Source of the DNA: Pseudescherichia vulneris NBRC 102420
GTDB lineage: Bacteria > Pseudomonadota > Gammaproteobacteria > Enterobacterales > Enterobacteriaceae
Length of the DNA: 64,000 bases
NCBI RefSeq assembly: GCF_000759795.1
Contig: NZ_BBMZ01000012.1
Coordinates: forward strand, 186,001 to 250,000
Direction: 5' to 3'
Below, piece after piece: positions 60,901 through 64,000 of this stretch. The translations under genes were made by a program, and so were the position numbers. The notes beneath the pieces are model-generated. The model saw only the letters and a list, made by a program, of their open reading frames with translations. It did not search any database and was not told the origin of the DNA. How positions within the stretch are numbered: position 1 is the stretch's first letter; each line of letters opens with the position of its first letter.

Positions 60901-61796
60901 CTGACTTCTTTGCCCTTGGCGGCCACTCACTGCTGGCGATGCGGCTGGCGGCACGGCTTAGCCAGGCGTTTGAACGCCAGGTGACGCCGGGGCAGGTGAT
61001 GGTGGCCTCCAGCGTGGCGAAGCTGGCTGCGCTGCTGGCGGCGGATGTTGAGGATGGGCAACTGCAAAACCTGGGCTACCAGACAATCCTGCCCCTGCGG
61101 GAAAGCCACGGGCCGACGCTGTTCTGCTTCCATCCGGCCTCCGGCTTTGCCTGGCAGTTCAGCGTGCTGGCGCGCTATCTCAGCCCACGCTGGTCGATCG
61201 TCGGTATTCAGTCGCCGCGCCCAGCCGGGCCGATGGCGACCGCCGCCACGCTGGATGAGGTGTGCGACGCCCATCTGCAAACGCTGCTGGCCCAGCAGCC
61301 GCACGGCCCCTACTACCTGTTTGGTTACTCCCTCGGCGGCACGCTGGCGCAGGGCATCGCTGCTCGGCTACAACAGCGTGGCGAAGCGGTCGCTTTCCTT
61401 GGGCTGCTGGATACGTGGCCGCCGGAGACGCAGAACTGGGCAGAGAAAGAGGCCAACGGCCTCGATCCAGAGGTGCTGGCGGAGATTAATCGCGAGCGGG
61501 AAGCATTCCTTGCTGCCCAGCAGGGGCAGGCGTCAGGGGAGCTGTTTAACGCTATCGAGGGCAACTATGGCGATGCGGTTCGCCTGTTGACCACCGCCCG
61601 TAGCCAGCGGTTTAAGGGTAAAGCAACGCTGTTTGTTGCCGAACGCACGCTGCCAGCCGGGATGGATCCGCATCAGGTCTGGTCACCCTGGGTGACTGCG
61701 CTGGATATCTATCGTCAGGACTGCGCCCACGTAGATATTATTTCACCAACGACGTTTATCTCGATTGGCCCAATATTGTCAGAGTTGCTTAATTAA
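57909..61796 (+). CDS. entF: Enterobactin synthase component F (EntF), nonribosomal peptide synthetase
   Basis: A 1295-residue NRPS that activates serine, condenses it with dihydroxybenzoate and cyclises three units. Domains in order: condensation (about 1-430, HHLLVDG motif), adenylation (about 450-960, IFTSGSTGRPKGVM, NLYGPTEAAVDVSWYP), peptidyl carrier (about 975-1045, Ser in FFALGGHSLLA for phosphopantetheine) and thioesterase (about 1065-1295, GYSLGG nucleophile Ser, His in CAHVDIISP). Length and sequence match E. coli EntF (1293). The ATG at 57909 is correct by homology; longer in-frame extensions overlap ybdZ. The carrier Ser needs a phosphopantetheinyl transferase, normally EntD, which is not in this window. 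Confidence 0.98.
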   Translation: MSKRLPLVAAQTGIWMAETLSTLPNAWSVAHYVVIDDGELNEALLGEAIVTGMSHADTLRSRFVEDGGEVFQWIDESMPLMPPAVHDLRDSADPHAAALAVMQGDLAQNLRVDGGQPLVHHALLRLGERCWYWYQRYHHLLVDGFSFPAITRHIAAIYTAWRRGEPTPASPFTPFAEVVEEYQRYRDSEAYSRDAAYWREVSQSLPPPVSLSASPLPGRAATADIVRLKLTLDAQAFSRLAAQNGSCQPADLALALVSLWLARLCGRMDYAAGFIFMRRMGSAALCATGPVLNVLPLAVNVDPAESLAALAQKLAARLKKMRRHQRYDAEQIVRDSGQVTGERALFGPVFNVKMFDYQLDIDGTAGTTHTLATGPVNDLEIALIPDEKGGLDVEILANRQRYDEAELSTHAARLDALLRQFADNPALRCGEAALILPAEQEKIDRINDTGVSLPATTLSALVAAQSEKTPDAPALADARWQFSYREMREQVLALAHELRQRGVRPGDCVAVALPRSVFLTLALHAIVEAGAAWLPLDTGYPDDRLHMMLEDAQPRLLITAEDQLARFSAIPQLAHLCYSAPLPVTNAPALACSKPEHTAYIIFTSGSTGRPKGVMVGQTAIVNRLLWMQASYPLSAQDVVAQKTPCSFDVSVWEFFWPFIAGAKLVMAEPDAHRDPLALQVFFARYGVTTTHFVPSMLSAFVASLTPERAQESCRTLRNVFCSGEALPTDLCREWESLTGAPLHNLYGPTEAAVDVSWYPAYGEALAGVSGPSVPIGYPVWNTGLRILDGMMQPVPPGVAGDLYLTGIQLAQGYLGRPDLTASRFIADPFAPGERMYRTGDVARWLANGAVEYLGRSDDQLKIRGQRIELGEIDAVMQALPDVAQAVTHACVLNQAAAVGGDARQLVGYLVSASGQPLESAVLIEQLKAQLPPHMVPTALVQLDALPLSANGKLDRKALPLPTPAAASGGRAPETEVELIIAALFAELLACEVEDVSADFFALGGHSLLAMRLAARLSQAFERQVTPGQVMVASSVAKLAALLAADVEDGQLQNLGYQTILPLRESHGPTLFCFHPASGFAWQFSVLARYLSPRWSIVGIQSPRPAGPMATAATLDEVCDAHLQTLLAQQPHGPYYLFGYSLGGTLAQGIAARLQQRGEAVAFLGLLDTWPPETQNWAEKEANGLDPEVLAEINREREAFLAAQQGQASGELFNAIEGNYGDAVRLLTTARSQRFKGKATLFVAERTLPAGMDPHQVWSPWVTALDIYRQDCAHVDIISPTTFISIGPILSELLN

Positions 61797-61802
61797 CAAC
61801 CG

Positions 61803-61830
61803 TTACGCCTACCAGATATGGTGGGCGTAA
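61803..61830. other. Hairpin after entF
   Basis: A 12-bp nearly perfect stem (61803-61814 with 61819-61830, one G-T pair) with a four-base loop, seven bases after the entF stop. No T-run follows, so it may act as a processing or mRNA-stability element rather than a terminator. Confidence 0.5.
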
Positions 61831-61933
61831 TAGCCAAAGTCAAATCTTGGTTCAGATTAGTCTTATAAAGTACTATTATAGGCGCATCGGTTGTAAATAC
61901 TGCTTTCGTAGCAAATCAGGGTAGAGTTTATAC

Positions 61934-63073
61934 ATGTCATCGTTAGATATTAAACAGGATAATGAGGTGCAGCTACGCCCCTATCCAGTTGGTCCTCATC
62001 GTGCTCACGAAATTGATCTTCTCACGCTTCTTGACGTGTTATGGGAAGCAAAAAAACAGATTATCGCCATAGCCGCAGCGTTTGCTCTGCTTGGTCTTCT
62101 TGTTTCTTTCGTGCTGCCGCAGAAATGGACCAGTGAAGCCATTATTACCCCTGCTGAACAGACCCAGTGGCGCTCGCTTCAGCAAACGCTGATGGAGTTG
62201 CAGGTACTGGATATAGAGGTGCCGGTTACGCCAGTTGATGTTTTTGGCCAGTTTATTAAGAATTTTAGCTCCCAGTCGCTGCAGGAAGAGTATTTCCGCA
62301 ACTCACCCTATGTTAAGTCACACTATCCCGATCTGGATACTGATTCGATAGAGTTCCAGCGCGCGATTGTTCGTCTGACTGAAAAACTAAAGTTGGTTGA
62401 TAACGCTTCGCCAAAGAGTGCCGTTGAAGCGCCCTTTACCTCCTGGACGCTCAGCTTCTCTGCCTCAACGGCTGAGGATGCGAAAGAAGTCCTTGATGGC
62501 TATATCGATTATGTCGCCGCGAAGGTAGTGAACGAGACCACGGATAATATCCGCAATACGCTGGCGTTAAAAACGCGCTTTGAGCAGGAGAAGCTGAATC
62601 TCGATCGCGTTCGCCTGACTAACCAGCGTGATATTAAGATCCAGCGTCTGAATTACTCCCTGGAAGTGGCCAACGCTGCGGGCATTAAAAAGCCGGTATA
62701 TAGCAATGGTCAGGTGGTGAATGACGATCCGGACTTCTCTATTACGCTGGGAGCGGATGGTATTCAGGAAAAGCTGAGGATTGAAAAATCGCTGAAGGAT
62801 ATTGCCGATCTTAACGCCGATTTGCGTAATCGTGAATATCATGTTGAGCAATTGCAAAAACTTAATGTAAAAGATATTGCTTTCTCACCGTTCAAATATC
62901 AACTCTCCCCGTCGCTGCCAATGAAGAAAGATGGTCAGGGCAAAGCGATTATTACCGTGTTGATGGGATTAGTGGGCGGCATTATTGCCTGCGGTATTGT
63001 TCTGCTGCGCAATGCGATGCTGGCGCGTAACCTGCCGCCGGTACCGCCTGAAATGGTATTAGAGTCGGCATAA
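61934..63073 (+). CDS. fepE: FepE, Wzz-family LPS O-antigen chain-length regulator
   Basis: A 379-residue inner-membrane protein of the polysaccharide co-polymerase type. First transmembrane helix at about residues 44-62 (AIAAAFALLGLLVSFVLP), long periplasmic coiled domain, and second helix near residues 337-358 (ITVLMGLVGGIIACGIVLL) preceded by the proline-rich PSLPMKK segment. In Salmonella FepE sets very long O-antigen chains; its place between entF and fepC is historical. A 137-bp gap separates it from entF. Confidence 0.93.
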   Translation: MSSLDIKQDNEVQLRPYPVGPHRAHEIDLLTLLDVLWEAKKQIIAIAAAFALLGLLVSFVLPQKWTSEAIITPAEQTQWRSLQQTLMELQVLDIEVPVTPVDVFGQFIKNFSSQSLQEEYFRNSPYVKSHYPDLDTDSIEFQRAIVRLTEKLKLVDNASPKSAVEAPFTSWTLSFSASTAEDAKEVLDGYIDYVAAKVVNETTDNIRNTLALKTRFEQEKLNLDRVRLTNQRDIKIQRLNYSLEVANAAGIKKPVYSNGQVVNDDPDFSITLGADGIQEKLRIEKSLKDIADLNADLRNREYHVEQLQKLNVKDIAFSPFKYQLSPSLPMKKDGQGKAIITVLMGLVGGIIACGIVLLRNAMLARNLPPVPPEMVLESA

Positions 63074-63075
63074 GT

Positions 63076-63192
63076 GCCCGGCGGAGGCCTATAACCGCAC
63101 CGTGCCCGCCGTAGGCCGGGCAAACGCAGAGCCGCCCGGCATTGCCGCATCAGCATAGTCACGCCCGGTGGCGCTTCGCTTACCGGGCCTAC
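63076..63192. repeat. REP/BIME cluster between fepE and fepC
   Basis: Two REP units: GCCCGGCGG at 63076 with its partner GGCCGGGC ending 63121, and GCCCGGTGGCGCTTCGCTTA with CCGGGC (63163-63192). They fill the gap between the convergent fepE and fepC genes. Confidence 0.8.
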
Positions 63193-63199
63193 ACACGTT

Positions 63200-64000
63200 T
63201 TATATCCCCGTGCGCCCCAGTGGCACCACCAGCGGCGTATGTGCCACCGGATCCTCAATAATCATACAGCGTAACCCGTAGACGGCCTCAATCAGTTCTG
63301 CCGTCACAATCTCTTTCGGTGCCCCCTCGGCCACAATCTTTCCGTCCCGCAGGGCAATCAGATGGGTGGCATAGCGGCAGGCCTGGTTCAGGTCGTGCAG
63401 CACCGCCGCCAGGGTGTAGCCCTGCTCGCGATTCAGCTCGCTAAGCAGCTCCAGCACGTCAATCTGATAGCTAATATCCAGCCAGGTCGTCGGCTCATCC
63501 AGCAGCATAATCGCCGTCTCCTGCGCCAGCACCATCGCTATCCACGCTCGCTGGCGCTGTCCGCCGGAGAGGGTATCCACGCTCTGTAAGGCGAGATCCG
63601 CGACGCCGGTGGCCTGCATTGCCCGCTGCACGGCGCGATCGTCCTCCTGCCGCCAGCGGGTAAAGAGCGGCTGGTGCGGATAGCGGCCCCGGGAGACCAG
63701 CTCCTGCACCGTAATATCGCCTGGCGTAGTGGCGTTCTGCGCCAGCAGGCCAATGCGTCGCGCCACCTCTTTGCTGTTAAAGCGCTGGATCTGTTCGCCA
63801 TCAAGGTAAACATGCCCCTGGGTGGGGGACATCAGGCGGCTCAGGGTACGCAGCAGGGTCGATTTACCGCAGCCGTTGGGGCCAATGATAGCGGTAAAGT
63901 GCCCGTCGGGGATCACCACGGAGAGATCCTCCGCCACCACTTTTTTACCGTAGCCGAGCGTTAAGCTGTCGCCGCGCAAACGGGCTGTTAAATCGGTCAT
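63200..64000 (-). CDS. fepC: Ferric enterobactin ABC transporter ATP-binding protein FepC
   Basis: A 266-residue ATPase that energises ferric enterobactin import by FepB-FepDG. Walker A GPNGCGKS (about residues 38-45), Q-loop, ABC signature LSGGQRQRAW, Walker B IMLLDEP, and the FecE/FepC-type DLNQACRYATHLIALRDG. The start codon is the last three bases of the window (64000), so the gene is complete; E. coli FepC has a slightly longer C-terminus (271). Convergent with fepE. Confidence 0.97.
   Translation of the reverse strand: MTDLTARLRGDSLTLGYGKKVVAEDLSVVIPDGHFTAIIGPNGCGKSTLLRTLSRLMSPTQGHVYLDGEQIQRFNSKEVARRIGLLAQNATTPGDITVQELVSRGRYPHQPLFTRWRQEDDRAVQRAMQATGVADLALQSVDTLSGGQRQRAWIAMVLAQETAIMLLDEPTTWLDISYQIDVLELLSELNREQGYTLAAVLHDLNQACRYATHLIALRDGKIVAEGAPKEIVTAELIEAVYGLRCMIIEDPVAHTPLVVPLGRTGI

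Noticed and set aside
1-64000. tRNA genes, insertion sequences, integrase, att sites or CRISPR array
   Set aside because: No cloverleaf-like sequence, transposase or recombinase reading frame, or regularly spaced repeat was seen, including at the borders of the flagellar block.

Overview
The window is chromosomal DNA from a member of the Enterobacteriaceae, probably an Enterobacter-like genus. The core genes and their order match the pheP - nfsB - ramR/ramA - ybdJ - ybdK - fepA/fes/ybdZ/entF/fepE/fepC neighbourhood of enteric bacteria. Protein sequences such as NfsB, YbdK, RamA, FepA and EntF are recognisably close to their E. coli or Salmonella counterparts. REP-type palindromes sit in several gaps between core genes.

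Layout. (1) 1-11.5 kb is core genome with two small accessory units. It starts inside pheP. Next comes a three-gene carbohydrate unit (NupG-type MFS carrier, TIM-barrel isomerase/epimerase, Gfo/Idh/MocA dehydrogenase) headed by two identical palindromic operators and followed by its likely LacI-type repressor. Then come a divergent drug-efflux/XRE-regulator pair, nfsB, the ramR-ramA multidrug regulator pair with its classical RamR operator, ybdJ and ybdK. (2) 11.5-16.6 kb is a five-gene peptide/nickel-type ABC importer operon on the minus strand. (3) 16.8-53.7 kb is a complete self-contained second flagellar system with the gene content and order of the lateral (Flag-2/laf) family. (4) 54.0-64.0 kb is the enterobactin uptake and synthesis block, with a Fur-box region between fepA and fes.

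The flagellar locus is arranged in blocks. Flagellin stands alone. fliD-fliS-lafD-fliK-fliL-sigma28-motA-motB-NlpC/P60 reads rightward from an excellent sigma54 promoter. fliM-fliN-fliP-fliQ-fliR-flhB-flhA reads leftward. lafK (a sigma54 activator without a sensor domain)-fliE-F-G-H-I-J-cytidylyltransferase reads rightward. flgA-flgM-flgN and, beyond a terminator, a large glycosyltransferase gene read leftward. flgB-C-D-E-F-G-H-I-J-K-L-lafW reads rightward from a second sigma54 promoter. A ToxR/CadC-like membrane regulator with a small exported partner reads leftward at the right edge. There is no flhDC, no fliO and no chemotaxis gene, FliM lacks the usual CheY-binding N-terminus, and FlgJ lacks its muramidase half.

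The most unusual content is inside this locus. A TagD-like glycerol-3-phosphate cytidylyltransferase lies directly after fliJ, tail-to-tail with an 836-residue protein that appears to join a GT2 glycosyltransferase, a GT25 glycosyltransferase and a TagB/TagF-type CDP-glycerol glycerophosphotransferase. Together they could make CDP-glycerol and build a glycan carrying glycerol phosphate. A teichoic-acid-like decoration of the flagellum is the natural hypothesis, but it is inference. A second point is that entD, expected next to fepA, is absent: the ABC operon and flagellar locus occupy the ybdK-fepA interval.
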